A stretch of DNA of 64,000 bases from positions 62,001 to 126,000 of the forward strand of contig NZ_VANI01000001.1 in assembly GCF_005771435.1 (NCBI RefSeq). Reading direction: 5' to 3'. This document shows, one piece after another, positions 45,821-59,400 of the stretch; position 1 is the stretch's first letter; each line of letters opens with the position of its first letter. The position numbers and the translations under genes were made by a program. A model generated the notes under the pieces. It had not been told where the DNA came from and did not search any database. It saw nothing but the letters and a program-made list of their open reading frames with translations. The DNA comes from Microbulbifer harenosus. GTDB taxonomy: Bacteria; Pseudomonadota; Gammaproteobacteria; Pseudomonadales; Cellvibrionaceae.

Positions 45821-47200
45821 GTGAATAATTTTCATCAACAAAGACAGGCACTGACAGCGAAGCAGGAAGCGGTTCGCCAGCAGTTGGCCGCGCTCGAAAG
45901 CGAGTACGGTCAGGTGGATGGCAAGCTGGATACGCTGCGCCGGGATGAAGCCAAGCACCAGTTGCTGGACGAGATTTCCGATCGCCTTGGCAAGCTTGAA
46001 GAGGCCGGTGCCGGCGACCTGTTTTGGGCGGAGCACTATAAGCAGGACGCATCCAAGGCGCTGATTCATCGGCTGCAGAAAACCGTAAGTATCTATCAGG
46101 CCAATCTGAATCTGCTGCACGAGCGCAAGCGCAAGCTGCAGGACCAGATAGAAGACTGCCGTGATGACCTGTTCGACCTGGATGCAGAATTCCGAGAGAT
46201 TCGCCAGGCCGAAGAAGATGTCCATTACGAGTATGAAGTCACGCGCGAGTTGGGCGACTCCGCCTTCCGCAACGCCATCATGCCGTGGAACACCAACGGC
46301 GAAGACGAGCGCCGCTTCCGTATCAGCTTGCTCGCATGTCTGCTGCTGGCGTTCTTCCTCGGCTTCGGCATCCACGTATGGCAGTTGCCGGAGCCTGATG
46401 AAAACGAAGTGGTAGAAGTGCCCGAGCGTCTGGCCAAGTTGGTTCTGGAAAAGAAAACCAAGCCAAAGCCACCGCCCGAACAGGTAGTGCAGAAACCGGA
46501 AGAGAAGAAGCCGGAACCTGAGAAACCGAAACAGGAAGTGGCGAAGGAAGAACCCAAGCCATCCAATGTTGAGAAGAAGCAGGTGAGCAAGAAAGTCGAG
46601 CGCGCCGGCGTGCTGGCGTTCAAGGACAACTTCCAGGACCTGATCCAGGACGATCTCGACCAGCGTCTCGGCCAACAGACCCAGCTCAGCACCGCCGGCA
46701 AGCAGGAGAGCCGCAGCCAGCGCTCCCTGATTACCGCCGCGGCGAAATCCGGTTCCGACGGGATCAATACGGCCGCGCTTAGCCGCAATGCCGGTGGTGT
46801 CGGTACGGCACTGGACGGTGTCAGCTTCTCGCGGGTATCCAGCGGTATTGGCACCGAGGGCGACTTTGCCGGCGAAGAGCGACCGCTCAGCGATGGCGTA
46901 GGTCCGTCTCGTACCGACGAAGAGATCCAGATCGTCTTCGATCGCTACAAAGCGGCACTCTACCGGATCTACAATCGCGAGCTGCGCAACAACCCGGCGC
47001 TGCAGGGCAAGATGGTACTGCGTATTACCATCGAGCCAGACGGTTCGGTATCCGCAGCCAAAGTCGAGAGCAGCGATATGGATTCGCCCGCGCTCAACTC
47101 CCAGATCGTAGCGAGGGTGAAGCGGTTCAACTTCGGCGAAAAAGCCGGTGTGCCGACCATTACCATCCTCTACCCGATCGACTTCCTCCCCGCGGCCTGA
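45821..47200 (+). CDS. TonB/AgmX-like energy transducer with N-terminal coiled coil
   Basis: This 459-residue protein has an unusual layout. About 160 residues of charged coiled coil (RQALTAKQEAVRQQLAALE onward) precede the only membrane helix (about residues 167-187, ISLLACLLLAFFLGFGIHVW). Then come a Lys/Pro/Glu-rich spacer (PKPPPEQVVQKPEEKKPEPE) as in TonB, a Gly/Ser-rich region, and an AgmX/PglI-type TonB-like C-terminal domain (YRIYNRELRNNPALQGKM to FLPAA). Normal TonB has only a short cytoplasmic tail, so the cytosolic coiled coil is notable. It begins with GTG 9 bp after ExbD2 and is followed by a strong hairpin. Confidence 0.88.
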   Translation: MNNFHQQRQALTAKQEAVRQQLAALESEYGQVDGKLDTLRRDEAKHQLLDEISDRLGKLEEAGAGDLFWAEHYKQDASKALIHRLQKTVSIYQANLNLLHERKRKLQDQIEDCRDDLFDLDAEFREIRQAEEDVHYEYEVTRELGDSAFRNAIMPWNTNGEDERRFRISLLACLLLAFFLGFGIHVWQLPEPDENEVVEVPERLAKLVLEKKTKPKPPPEQVVQKPEEKKPEPEKPKQEVAKEEPKPSNVEKKQVSKKVERAGVLAFKDNFQDLIQDDLDQRLGQQTQLSTAGKQESRSQRSLITAAAKSGSDGINTAALSRNAGGVGTALDGVSFSRVSSGIGTEGDFAGEERPLSDGVGPSRTDEEIQIVFDRYKAALYRIYNRELRNNPALQGKMVLRITIEPDGSVSAAKVESSDMDSPALNSQIVARVKRFNFGEKAGVPTITILYPIDFLPAA

Positions 47201-47228
47201 CCCGGGGCGGAGCCCCAGCGCCGCAATC

Positions 47229-47264
47229 GGCACAACCGCTTCGCAAAAGTGAAGCGGTTGTGCC
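47229..47264 (+). terminator. Strong hairpin after the TonB-like gene
   Basis: GGCACAACCGCTTC (47229-47242) pairs perfectly with GAAGCGGTTGTGCC (47251-47264), with an 8-nt loop. Only a weak T-poor tail follows (CTGGTTCC), so it may end or attenuate the motor operon. The remaining 210 bp to the giant gene hold a tandem TTACCTGAG pair near 47287 and 47297 and a TTGACT at about 47354 that could be a -35. Confidence 0.6.
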
Positions 47265-47474
47265 CTGGTTCCAAAAAGTTCACAAATTACCTGAGCTTTA
47301 CCTGAGAACTGTTTGGCAAACGTAGAAAAAGTTCCCTCCACGGCGCAACAAGTTTGACTTGCTTCACGGTGCCGACTACCCCCTTCCAATAAAGTTCCGC
47401 GACCGGCCCCTTCCCCGGTGCTGTCGCCTGTGCGGCAGTTCTCGAAATTCCAAATTGACTGGCAGCGGAACGCG

Positions 47475-50400
47475 ATGAAGTCTGAAGTAACTGGGCGAAA
47501 ATCTTTCAGAAATGCACTGGCGACACTGAGACATTCCGTGCGGTGGTTGCTCTCTGCTGCGCTGTTGTTGAGTTCGGGGCAAGCATTGGCTGCGTACACC
47601 AATATGTGTGTGGTTGGCCAGGAGAGCGCGCCTAGCAGACTGGTGACGGTCCAGAATAGTTACTGTGAATTCTGTGGTTACGGCTATGTCGAGGTTCGGA
47701 TCACCAACCCTTATCGAAGAGGCACCAATGCTGCCGATGGCAACCAGCCCTATGAGACGCGCGTCGTTACCATTTTTGGCGATACCAGAACCCAGACTCG
47801 TCGCAATAACGACTACGGCTCCTCAAACCCCTCTTTGAACTTCAGCAATTCCGGCGGTTTGACTATTGACCTGAACAACGGTCTGGAACTGTATACGGGG
47901 GCCGCAGCATCGCTGCCGCTGGGTGGCACGCTCAGCGGTACCACAACCATTTCCGTTAACAATATGGCGGATCTGCCACCAGGCGAGACCCGGACGTTGC
48001 GTATCCCGGTGCACCGCCGGCCCACCAACAGCCCTGAGTCCCTTTACGGCACAAATCCCCAGGCCACCGCCACCATCAACTACACGATGGCGGACAGCTG
48101 TAACGATAACCCGGGCCTGCGTGAGAATTTTCGCAATGACAATACCTGGTACGACGGCTGTGGTGGCAACAGCTGTGCGCCATGGGAGGATCCTGACAAT
48201 TATCCCACCGACTTCTGGCAGAACTACAACCGCCCTGACAGCCAACACACCGGCAATGTCTATATTCAGCAGCCGGGTATTGCACTGAACAAACAGGGCT
48301 GGAACTACGACAGCGGCCAGCGTCGGGATACCCGCAGTGACCAGGTGTTTGGTCACAACGACGACGATATCGTCTGGCGAATCAATGTCCGCAATACCGG
48401 CGACGCACGGCTGCAGGATCTGCGTATCGACGATCTGCTGAGCCGTGCGGATGTGATGACGGCAAACTACGTCTGTCCTTCCGCGGATGCTGCTGATGCG
48501 GTTGCCGCAAATAACGGAGTGTTACCCGGTGGCTCGAGCTGCGTGGCTACCGATGCAACCACGGGATTGGTACTGGCCGACTGGGATGTGGATGCCCCCT
48601 TTGGCCACAATGACGACATCCCCAATCCCTATGCGAATACCGTGAATGCGGTAACCTCCGGTACTTCCGGCGACGCCATTGATATTCGCGCTGGGCAGTC
48701 CATCAATCTGTATGTGGTCGGCAAAATCCGCAATAACGGCTCCTGTGCCGCGGGGCAACTGACCAATACCTTCAACGATGTGGAATTCGGCTGCGCGGTG
48801 CAGTCGCCGCCCGGTGGTATCGACTCCAATCAATCAGAGACCGCGCGTCTCGATACCTACTACGGACTGAACGGCGGCAACAATGCCCTGCGCGTGGAGC
48901 GCCAACTAACCGGCATCACCGGCACAGGCCCCGTCGGCATGCGCGGCCTGATGACCATCACCCTGCGCAACGAAGGGCGTGGCACCGTCTGGTTTGATCC
49001 TTCGATGGCCTGGCATCTGCGCGACGAGCTGCCGGATGAATACGTGGTAGACCCCAGCTACGCGCCCAGAATCGAAACCCAGAACTCCCTCTACGGCGCC
49101 TACCCCGGTCGTGTGGACACGTTGGACTGGGTTAACGCCCAGGGCGCAATCCCCGGCAATACCGGTGATAGCACCAGCTACCTGAACAACTCGGAGCCGC
49201 AGTTCAAGCTCACCAGTACCACCACGGATACCGATGCCGACCAGGCCCAGGAAAGCACCGGCCTGATGCGCCACGGCGATGTGGTGGTGATCCGTTTTGC
49301 CGTGGTGATGAAAGCGGCGGAGTATTTCGACCGCGCGGCAGATCTGGATGTATTGGAGGAAGACCCGGCAGTTGCCCTGTTCAAGCGCCCCGGAGAGCGT
49401 ACGGACCCTGACCTGAGTGGCTTCAATGGTTTCGACAATATTGTCGAAATGCAGATCAAAACCCTGTGTAACACCCAGGGCACATTGCAATCCCGCATGA
49501 CCGGCAATGGCCTGAACGATACCTTCGCCGCAAACAGCGCCGGCACCCCGGTGCAGTTCTCGCCGGAGGAGCTGGACGTCAATATCGACCAGCCCACGTT
49601 CATCATCACCGACGACCGCAGCCAGACCACGCCGCTGTCCGTCACCGTGACCAATCGCGGTGGCGACGAGGCGCGTGACTTCCGTGTGTTTATCAGCTTC
49701 GGTGCCACTATCAACGTGGTCAACGATACACCGCCTATGGGCTTCAGCTGTGCGGCGGTACCGATTGCGCAGACCAGTGTGGATGGCAACGGCCGCCCCA
49801 TGGGACACCCCGATCCCTATAAGGTTTGGGCCGTAAACCCGGCGCCGGATCAGGTCGACAAAATGCATATGCTGCTGCCGACCAATGGCACCGTGTACCA
49901 GTGTCAGCCGGATGGCTCGCCGTTCAATGCTGCACTGGCCGCGGGCGCCAGCGCCACCTTCGAGTTCGAGGTGAACAAAACCACCAGCCCCGCGGGTATT
50001 GCCGCAGACGACCTGACTTTCCGCGCCGATGTGGTGGGTGAAATCTTCACTCTCAGCGACTTCGCCATCACGCCGGCGCAGATCAATTACGGCACCGTCA
50101 ATGTAAATCAGGTCGACCGTGGCGGTGACCGCAGCATTTCCAATATCACCGTCAATAACCCCACCGGGATTACCAATGGCCATCCGCTGTGGTTCCCGGC
50201 CCCGGGCAGTGCCGGCAACAGCCGCACCGATGGCGAAGTGGATCGCGGCAACCTCTACTCCCTGGACGCGCACTGGTCCCGCGGTATCGGCTTCAACCTT
50301 AAAAAAGACCAGGTGACCGCCGGTGATACCGCGTCCGGCAATTTCGGTGGCCTGCCGGATCTCGGTGTGTGTAACGAAAACACCGCGGCCGTCACGCGCG

Positions 50401-53400
50401 CGCCGGCCAACACCTTTCCCGGCCAGACCAAACCCGCTGAGCATGTGCAGATCGGTGAGGAATGTACTGTGCGCATCCAGACCGGCGGCTGGTTCGGTTT
50501 CGATTCCCGCGGTTTCAACTTTATCGGTGTGCGCGATATCCAGGTGCTGGACCTGATCCCGAATGGTCAGAGTTATATTTCCAGCACCGCGCCTCTGGTG
50601 ACGCCGCAGATTGCCGGCGCCACCCAGGCACCGAACGATCCAGCCACCACTGCGCTGGGCGAGCTCAGCCCGTTTGGCTGGCGCTTTACCGGTACCGAAC
50701 CTTCCGGGTTCACTGGTGCACCGAATGCAGACTACGTGATCGATATCGATCAGTGGTTCACGATCAACAATACGAGCCGGTTGCTGAACAAAACCCTGAA
50801 TGATCGCGCCGCGCCCAACGCGCACGGCAGCGACAGCGCCAACGTGCTGGACTCTTCTTTTAAAGGGGTTTTCTTTAACAACAACACCGGTATCTGGGAA
50901 GAGTACGAGTTCGGCAGCTATGGCGGCGGAGAGACCGTGGGTTACCCCAAGGAACCCATCCGCCGCGTGGACGTTGTGGTTACCGAACCGCTGATCAGTG
51001 TGGTGAAGGAAATCTGTGCGGCTTCTGATTTCAACGCGGCAAGCGGGGCCTGTGGCGCCGGCTGGACGGATGATTATCAAGGCGCTGTGACCACCAACGA
51101 CTACATCTACCGCCTGACCGTCAACAGTGAAGCCACGGCTGACGGCCATCCGCGGCCGCCGGTATACGACCTGACCGTAGAAGACACGCTGCCGGATTTA
51201 CTGTTCATCGAAGACCTGAATGCCGATGGCATCGACAACGATGGCGATGGCCTGGTGGATGGTGCCGATACCGATGGTGAAGGCAGCATCGTCGGCAACG
51301 TCATGAACGACGGCAACGTCACCACCATTACCTTCTCGCACACCCAGGGTGTGGACGGTACCGGTCTGCGCCGCCTGGAGTCGGGCGCCAGCGCATATAT
51401 GTATTACCGGGTAGACCCGGACGATCGTATTGCGCCGTCGGAAGTCCTCACTAACACCGTCGTCGTGACCTATTACGATTCGCTGGAAGGCAGTGGCAAT
51501 GAGCACGGCAACCAGACCGTCGTTATGTCCGACAGCGGCGAACTGGGCGGCGCACGCACCTATCCCGCGGCGGCCGATGCGAACACCGAAGCGGAAGCAT
51601 CGCTGACGTTCAGTGAGCCGACCACCGAGCCGAAAACCATTACCGGCCTGTCGGAAACGCCGCTGGCAGGCAGTGGTGTTCAGACGGTAAAAATCGGCGA
51701 GGAAATCGAATACACGCTCACTGCCGAATTGCCGGTGGCGCAGCTGCGCAACCTCACGGTTACCGACCAATTGCCTGCGGGCCTGGTGTGTGCGGATGCA
51801 CCCACCATCGACCTGAGTACCGATGCGCCGTGGAGCGCGGCCGGATTCAAACGCCCGGATCTCTCGAATGTGGGCGATGTTGCGCCAGTCTGTAGCGACA
51901 GTCAGGTGCAGTGGTCCTTCGGCGATGTGGTGCTTACCAATCCCTCGTCGGATCGCGACCCGAACCGCTTCACCTTCGAACTCAAATTTGTCGCCCGTGT
52001 TCAGAACAGTGCGGCAAACAATGACGGCACGGCGCTGATCAACGGCCAGCCAGCCACCATCGCGACCCTGGAATGGCGCGATGAAAGCGGTAGTGATCAC
52101 AGCCTGGATTACGGCCAGGTGGAAGTGCAGGTGACCGAGCCGCTCGTTGCGCTGACCAAGAGCTGGAATGCCGTGGCGGATATGGATGCCGGTGATCTCA
52201 TCACCATCACCCTGACCGCGACCAACAACGGCACTGCCAACGCTTACAACCTGCGCATCTGGGACGATCTGCTCGACAGCGAAATGACGTTCGTCGACAC
52301 CAGCGTTACCGGCGCCGCGGTGCCGGACAGTGTGGATATCACCACCTTCGGGGCGAATCGCCCGGTATTTGTGTGGAACCCGGAAAACCCGCTGGCACCC
52401 GGTGCCAGCCGCGAGTTCAGCTTCCAGGTCCGCATCGACGATACCGCCCAGCCACTGCAGCAGCTGAGCAATATTGCCCACGCCGCCTGGACCTCTTTGC
52501 CGGGACAGAGCACCGCGCTCAACCCCACCGGCGAGATCGGTATCGACGGCGCCCTGGACGGCCAGCGTATCGGCGAGTTGCCCCACGCCAGTGACGGCAT
52601 CAACGATTACGAGGCGAGCAGCAATTCGGTGGATACCGTGTTGGCCGCGCTCGCATTCACCAAACAGGACATCACCGCAAACGGCGCCGCGGCGGAAAAC
52701 CGCACCATTGGTGCACACCGCGAGTTCCAGCTGGATGTCGTACTGCCCGATGGTGTCACCAACAATGTGCGCATCACCGACCGCCTTGCAGCGGGGGGTA
52801 CCAGTTATGTGTTGGCCCGCGATGCCAATTACGACATCCGCTGTACCTATGTCGGCATCGAGCTGATCAACGGCGCCGCACCGGTCGATGGCGCATGTAA
52901 TTTCAACGGCGTTCCCGCCGCCGATGCGACCGGCGATGTGGTGTGGGACATCGGCACCGTGGATACCGTGAGTGAGGACGATGCGGGTGCTACCCCTGTA
53001 GTGCCGACCATCACCATCACTTACTTTGCCCGTATCGATAATGAAATTGTCGAGACCCAGAACGGCAATAGCCTGCGCAACGATGCCACGCTGAATTACA
53101 GCAATGGCGAAACCAGTGCGGAAGAAGCAATCACCGACACCACGGCGGCAATTACCGCGGTGGAACCGGATCTGGAAATCCTGAAGGCGGTCACCAACAC
53201 CACCGGATCCGCCGGCCTCGCCCAGGGCGGCGATGTACTTGAATATGTACTGACCATCCGTCACACCGGTGCTTCTACGGTCGATGCCTTCGACCTGAAT
53301 GTGCTGGATATTCTGCCGCCGGAAGTGCGCTTCGAATCCTCTTTCGCACCGACGGCCACCGTCAATGGTTCGGCCGTTGTCGGTTTTGTTGCGGCACCCG

Positions 53401-56400
53401 CAACGCCGGCGTCGAATCAGCTGGTGTGGGGGCGGGAGAACGGTGACAACGGACTGGATCTGCCTCTGGGACAGACGCTGGAAATCACCTACCGCGCCAA
53501 TGTGGTGTCGGTGTTCGGCCAGCCGGTACTGAACGAAGCCTACGTGGACTGGTCCTCACTGAATGACGACGTCCTTGGCCAGGACATTTATCAGCGTCAC
53601 GGTATCGGCTGCCCAACCTTTACCGATCCCAACAATTACTGTTCGGGACCGGCGCAGGCGGCGATCAATACCGAAGACAACAGCGGTTTGCAGAAGCGGG
53701 TGGTGAGCGACAGCTACGCCGACCCAGCCGACAGCACCGTGCGCGTGGGCGACACCGTTACTTACCGCCTCGAACTCAATGTTCAGCCGGGTACCACGAA
53801 TAATGTGGTCGTCACCGACACCATGGATACCGGTCTGGTACTGGAATCCTTCAGTATTGACGACGCCGCCGGCGGCTACGTGTTCACACCGGTGAGCCAG
53901 CCTGCGGCCGGCGATACTTCGCTGAGCTGGAGCCTCGGCGATGTGACCCGTGAGTTGGGCACCGCCGCGCCGCTGATCATCGAATATGTGGCGCGGGTGA
54001 CCGAAGACCGTGGTATTCCCCATGTGGCGAGCACGGCGCTCGATAACACCGCAAATCTCACCTACACCGATGGCAGCGGCAATCCGCCGACCGATCCTGC
54101 AGTGCTGGCGCGACTGGAAAGTGCGGCCAGCGTGACGGTCCTGCAGCCGGTGATCGACAACCTGACCAAGGTGGATCGCGGTGGCCGCACCAGCCCGGAC
54201 CTGATCACGGATCTCGCCAATACCGTCATGCTCTTCAGTCTGCAGGCGTGCAACAGCGGTGCGGCACCGGCTTACGGTATGCAGCTCACCGATGATCTCG
54301 CCTGGGAGATGGATGAGACTTCGATCCAGAATGTCGAGGTCAGCATCGACGGCGCGGTACTGGCGGACAGCGATTACACCTACACGCCCGCCGCAGCGCG
54401 CGACGGCAATATGGTGTTCGCGCTGAATGTGCCGGTGGATCCGGGTCTGTGTGTCACCGTGAATTACGATATCGGCTTCCACGCCGATGTGGGTGGCGAC
54501 CGGAACTGGCAGAACAGCTTTGTTATCGATGAGTACTGGTCACTGCCGCCGAATGACGCGCAGAAATATGCTCCGGTAACGCTGCCGGCGCCGTACCTGA
54601 TGTCCACGGCGCCGGTCAGTCTCGATCCGCTGCAGAAACTGTTGCTGGCACCGGCCGATGGCACTGCGGTTGTCGGTGAAGAAGTGGTGTACCAGTTGCT
54701 GGTGCCGGCCACTAACACCAGTTCCGCCATTTACGACCTGACCATCAGCGATGTGCTCGACCCGAGCCTGGAAATCATCAGTATCCAGGAACTGGGCGGG
54801 CTGCCGGTTACCGACAATTCCAGTGGCAACAATATCGCGCTGGCGCTGGATCTGTTGCCAGCGGGCAGCCGCGCGCAGATCGAAATTCGCGCGCGTGTCG
54901 CCAACAACGCAAGCGCGCAGGAAGGCCACAACTTCGACAACGTGGCGAGCTTTACCTACGCGGAAACCGATGGTGGAACCCAGATCGACGGTGGTGCCGG
55001 AACGGCAGCCACACTGACGGTGATTGAGCCGCAGTTGAGCGCGGGTAAAACCGTCGTCAACCAGACTGCGCCGGGTACCGAGCCCGCTGCGGGTGACGTG
55101 TTGCGCTTTACCCTGGGTCTCACCGAGGCCGGCATCGCCAATAGTAGTGCGGACGCCTTCGACCTGCTGCTGCAAGAGCAGCTGTCCCTCGGCCTCGCGT
55201 TCGTGCCGGGAAGCGCGACCTTTGCCGGCGCGACCATTGTCGATCCGGTGATCAGCGGCGACGGGCAGACCGCGGCGCAGGCGCTGCGCTGGGATGTGGC
55301 TACTACCAATCTCGACATCGCCTTTGGCAGTAGCGCAGCGCTGGTATTTGATGTTCGCGTGCTGGAAACCGTGCTGGCGGGCGCAGATCTTTCCGCGGTC
55401 AGCCGTGTGGAGTGGACGAGTCTCGACGACGACAACAGCAGTGTTTACGAGCGCAACGGCAGCGGTGGCCTCAACGATTACTTTATCGATGGCACCACCG
55501 CCGCACTGGTAACCGCAAACACCACCACGCTGGAAAAACGGCATATTGGTGACAGCTACAACGCAGCCGATAAACAGTTGCGCGTGGGCGACCTGGTGGA
55601 GTTTGAACTGCGGGTGAACCTGCAGGAAGGTGCCCACCCCAACGCCGTGGTTACCGATACCCTGCCGCAGGGCATGGTGTTCGAGCGCACCGTTTCCATT
55701 AACGGCGATACCAGTGCGCCGTTTGCTGCGGTGGCACCGTTCAGCCACAGCGAGGTAATGGAGCCAGTGCAGTCCGGTGATCCCGCCGCCGGTCCCACCA
55801 CGGTCAGCTGGCCGCTCGATGACCTGATCAACCAGGGTGACAACGACGCGGCGAACGATGTGTTCGTGATTCACTATCTGGCGCGCGTTCTCAACCGGGA
55901 TGTGCACCCATGGCCGGCCAACAGCATGCCGCTCACCAACAACGCGGAGTATGTATTCGAGACTGCCGCCGGCAGCGCCAGCGTTACCACCGCGGAAACT
56001 ATCGAGCTGTTGCAGCCGGAGGTGGCGCTGGCCATTGCAGGCACGGCCGCCAATGGCGACGCGGTGCTCGAGCCGAATGAACTTGTCGAGTTCACGGTAA
56101 CCCTGACCAACAACGGCTCCGCGCCGGCCTACGATCTGGCCCTGCGCGACCTGGTGCCGGTGGGTCTGCGCCAGGCTGGCGTGATGGTGGAAAGCACCAC
56201 GATCAACGGCAGCGGTGTTGCCAATGTGACCCCGGTATACGATGCGGCGAGCGGTGAAGTGCGCTGGGACTTCGTCGGCAGCGGTTACGCGATTCCCGTC
56301 GGCGGCGTACTGGAAATGACTTATCGCCTGCAGGCGGACGCCAATATCGGCGCCGGCCTTGCCATCCAGAACGGCGCCTTCATCGAGGTGTATTACTCCC

Positions 56401-59400
56401 TTGCCGCGGACGCGCTGCCGGCCCTGGCGGCGGTGAATGTGGCCGAAGACATGCGTGAAGACTACGGTCCCACTGCGCCACAGGGCATTGTGTTCAGCAC
56501 ACCCAGTGCGGTGGATCTGGACATCGCCAACACCCAGGAGACCGCGTCCATTGGCGAGCCGTTCCGCTATCGCGTCACCATTCCGGCCACTGCCCAGGCG
56601 GCCGCGCTGAACGATGTGCAGGTGGTGATCGATCTGCCGGATACCGCGGAGCTGGTATTTGTCTCTGCCGAGAAAGTCTCCGGCAGCGCCAACTTTGCCC
56701 CGGTCAATTCCGGTACCGGCAATCAGCTGATTATTGAAGACACCGCCAACGGTATCGACGTGCCCGCGAACGAGCAGGCGGTGGTGGATGTGATCGTGCG
56801 TCTGCGGGATGTGAATCCGCCGAATGCGGACGGCCAGACCTTCAATAGCAGTGCCACTTACCGCTACAACTTCGTCAACGACGACCCGGCCAGCGGCCAG
56901 GGCGCCGGCGGCGGCAACACCACCGCGGACATGACCGTGGTGGAGCCCACCGAACTGGTGATGGCGAAATCCATGGCCAACGGCGCCACCACTATCCAGT
57001 CCGGTCTGCCTGGCCGCTTCCTGCTAAATGTGCACAACCGCGGCACCGGTCCCGCCTGGGATCTCACCGTGCGTGACTTTTTACCAGACTCCGATCAGGG
57101 AGGCCTGTGCGCAACGCCGCCGGCCAACTTTGCCGCGGCCATTCTGGATGCGGGTGGCAATGTGGTGTCGACCCTCAGCGAGGGCAGCGATTTCAGCGTC
57201 GCGTTCGATGCGGATACCTGTACGCTGACGTTTACTACGCAGGGAGCCAATGCGCCTGTGGCCGCGGACCACCACGTGCAGTTCGCCTACGACGCGTGGC
57301 TCGATGAAGACACCATCGACGGTGCAGCGCTGGACAATGTGGCGGGCGCGGAGCAGTGGTACAGCTGGGACAGCACTGGCCCGGATGCCCGCATTTACGA
57401 GCGTACTTACGCGGCGAATCCACCGGACGGCACACCGTCTGTGGAAGACCACGAGGACGTGTTCACGGTCACCGCCGCGGTGCCGAGTGTGCTGTTCGAG
57501 AAGGTGGTGGAGAACATCACCACCGGTGTCAGCCCGGCGACCACCGCCACGCCCGGTGACCTGCTCCAGTACACCGTAACGCTGCGTAACCTCAGTGATC
57601 TGGAGGTCGAAAATGTCTCGGTGATCGATGAATTGGACCGACTGAATGCACCGGCATTCTTCGCTCCGGGTACCCTGCAACTGATCGCCGCTCCGACAGG
57701 TGCGGATACCGCGGCGACCTCGGCAACCGGCGGTGCCAATGGCAGCGGTCTGGTGGATGTGCGCAACCTGACACTGGGTGGCGCCGGCAGCGGCACGGAA
57801 GAAATCCAGCTGGTGTACCAGGTGCAGCTGGTTAGTGCGATCGATAGTGCCACGGCGGTGCTGAACCAGGCACAGGTGCAGCTGCCCGGCCAGCCGCTGG
57901 TCAACAGTGACGACCCGAACATCAACGGTGCGGCTGATCCGCTGGTGAGCGGAGATGAAGACCCCACCCGCGTGGTTATCGAGTCCGCACCGGTATTCAA
58001 AGTGCAAAAAACCTCCGAGGATCTCACCGGCGAGCCCGACAGCCTGATGCCCGGAGATACCCTGCGCTACACCATCCGGGTGGAAAACATCGGCAACGAA
58101 AACATGCTGGAGGCGAGCCTGCGCGACCAGGTGCCGGCCAACACTACCTATGTTGCCGGCTCCACCACCCTGAACGGCGCGGCGCTGGATGACGTGAATG
58201 GCAGCACGCCGCTGGCGGCGACGCTGACCGTGCAATCCCCGGGTGCGGAAGCCGGCGAGCTGCTGGCGGACCCGACCGCCAGCGGTGCGCAAGCAGCGGT
58301 GATCACCTTCGATGTGACCATCAACAACGTCAACGACGGTACGGTGATTTCCAACCAGGGCTTTGCCAACGGTGTCGGCGCCGGCGGTGAAAATACCCCC
58401 TTGGATGAGAAGCCGTCCGACGACCCCGCCACAGAAGTGGCCGACGACCCCACCATCGACATCGTCGGTAATGTGCCGCTGCTGCGTGCGCTGAAAACTG
58501 TGGAACTGGCGGTGGACAATATGACCGCGGGTATCGTCGATCCGCAGGATGTGCTGCGCTACACCATCACCGTGCGCAACATGGGCGGAAAGGACGCGAC
58601 CGAGGCGCGCTTTGTAGACCTGGTGCCGGAGCACACCACCTATGTGGCCGGCAGCACCACGTTGAATGGCATCGCGATCGCTGATAACGGTGTGGATTCA
58701 CCGCTGGTCACCGGTATCGCCATCAGCAGTGAAGACCTGACCCCGCCGCTGCCCGCGGAAGGTGAGGGTGTACTCACTACCGCGCAGACCGCCACCATCG
58801 TGTTCGACGTGATGGTGAACGCGGATACCGAGCGCGGCACCATCATCAGCAACCAGGGCAATGTGTACAGCCTGGAATTGCCGCTGACCCTGACGGATGC
58901 GGACGGCAACAGCAGCAATGGCGCCCAGCCTACCGAAGTGGTGGTGGGCGATGCACAGCAGCTGTCCATCACCAAGGAAGTGGCGGTCGTTGGCGGCGGC
59001 GCGGCGGATTCCGGCAAGGTGCTGGAATACATCGTGCGCGTGACCAACATCAGCGCGGTACCCGCGAGCCTGGTCACCATATACGACGACCTGTTGGTGG
59101 CCGGTGAGGGCGTGCTCACTTACGTGGATAACTCGGCGCTGCTGAATGGCCAGCCCGACGGTGTGATGATCGATGGCCCGCTGATCACGGTGGACTACAG
59201 CACCAACTACGGCGACCTGCAGCCGAGTGAAACCATCACCCTGCGCTTCGAGGCCAAGCTGGGAGAAAACCTGGCCATGGGTTACTCGGTGGTGAATACC
59301 GCGCAGGTGAAATGGAACGATCCGCCGGTGTACAACGAAGCCACCGTGGCCATCGACATCGGCGGTACCCCGGGCATTGCCAACCTGTCCGGTTACCTCT

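Noticed and set aside
48906-51149. Long antisense open frames opposite the DUF11 gene (also 51198-53264, 54540-55907 and 57081-58634)
   Set aside because: They recur wherever the plus-strand repeat is GC-rich and share its period, so they are shadows of the repeat gene.
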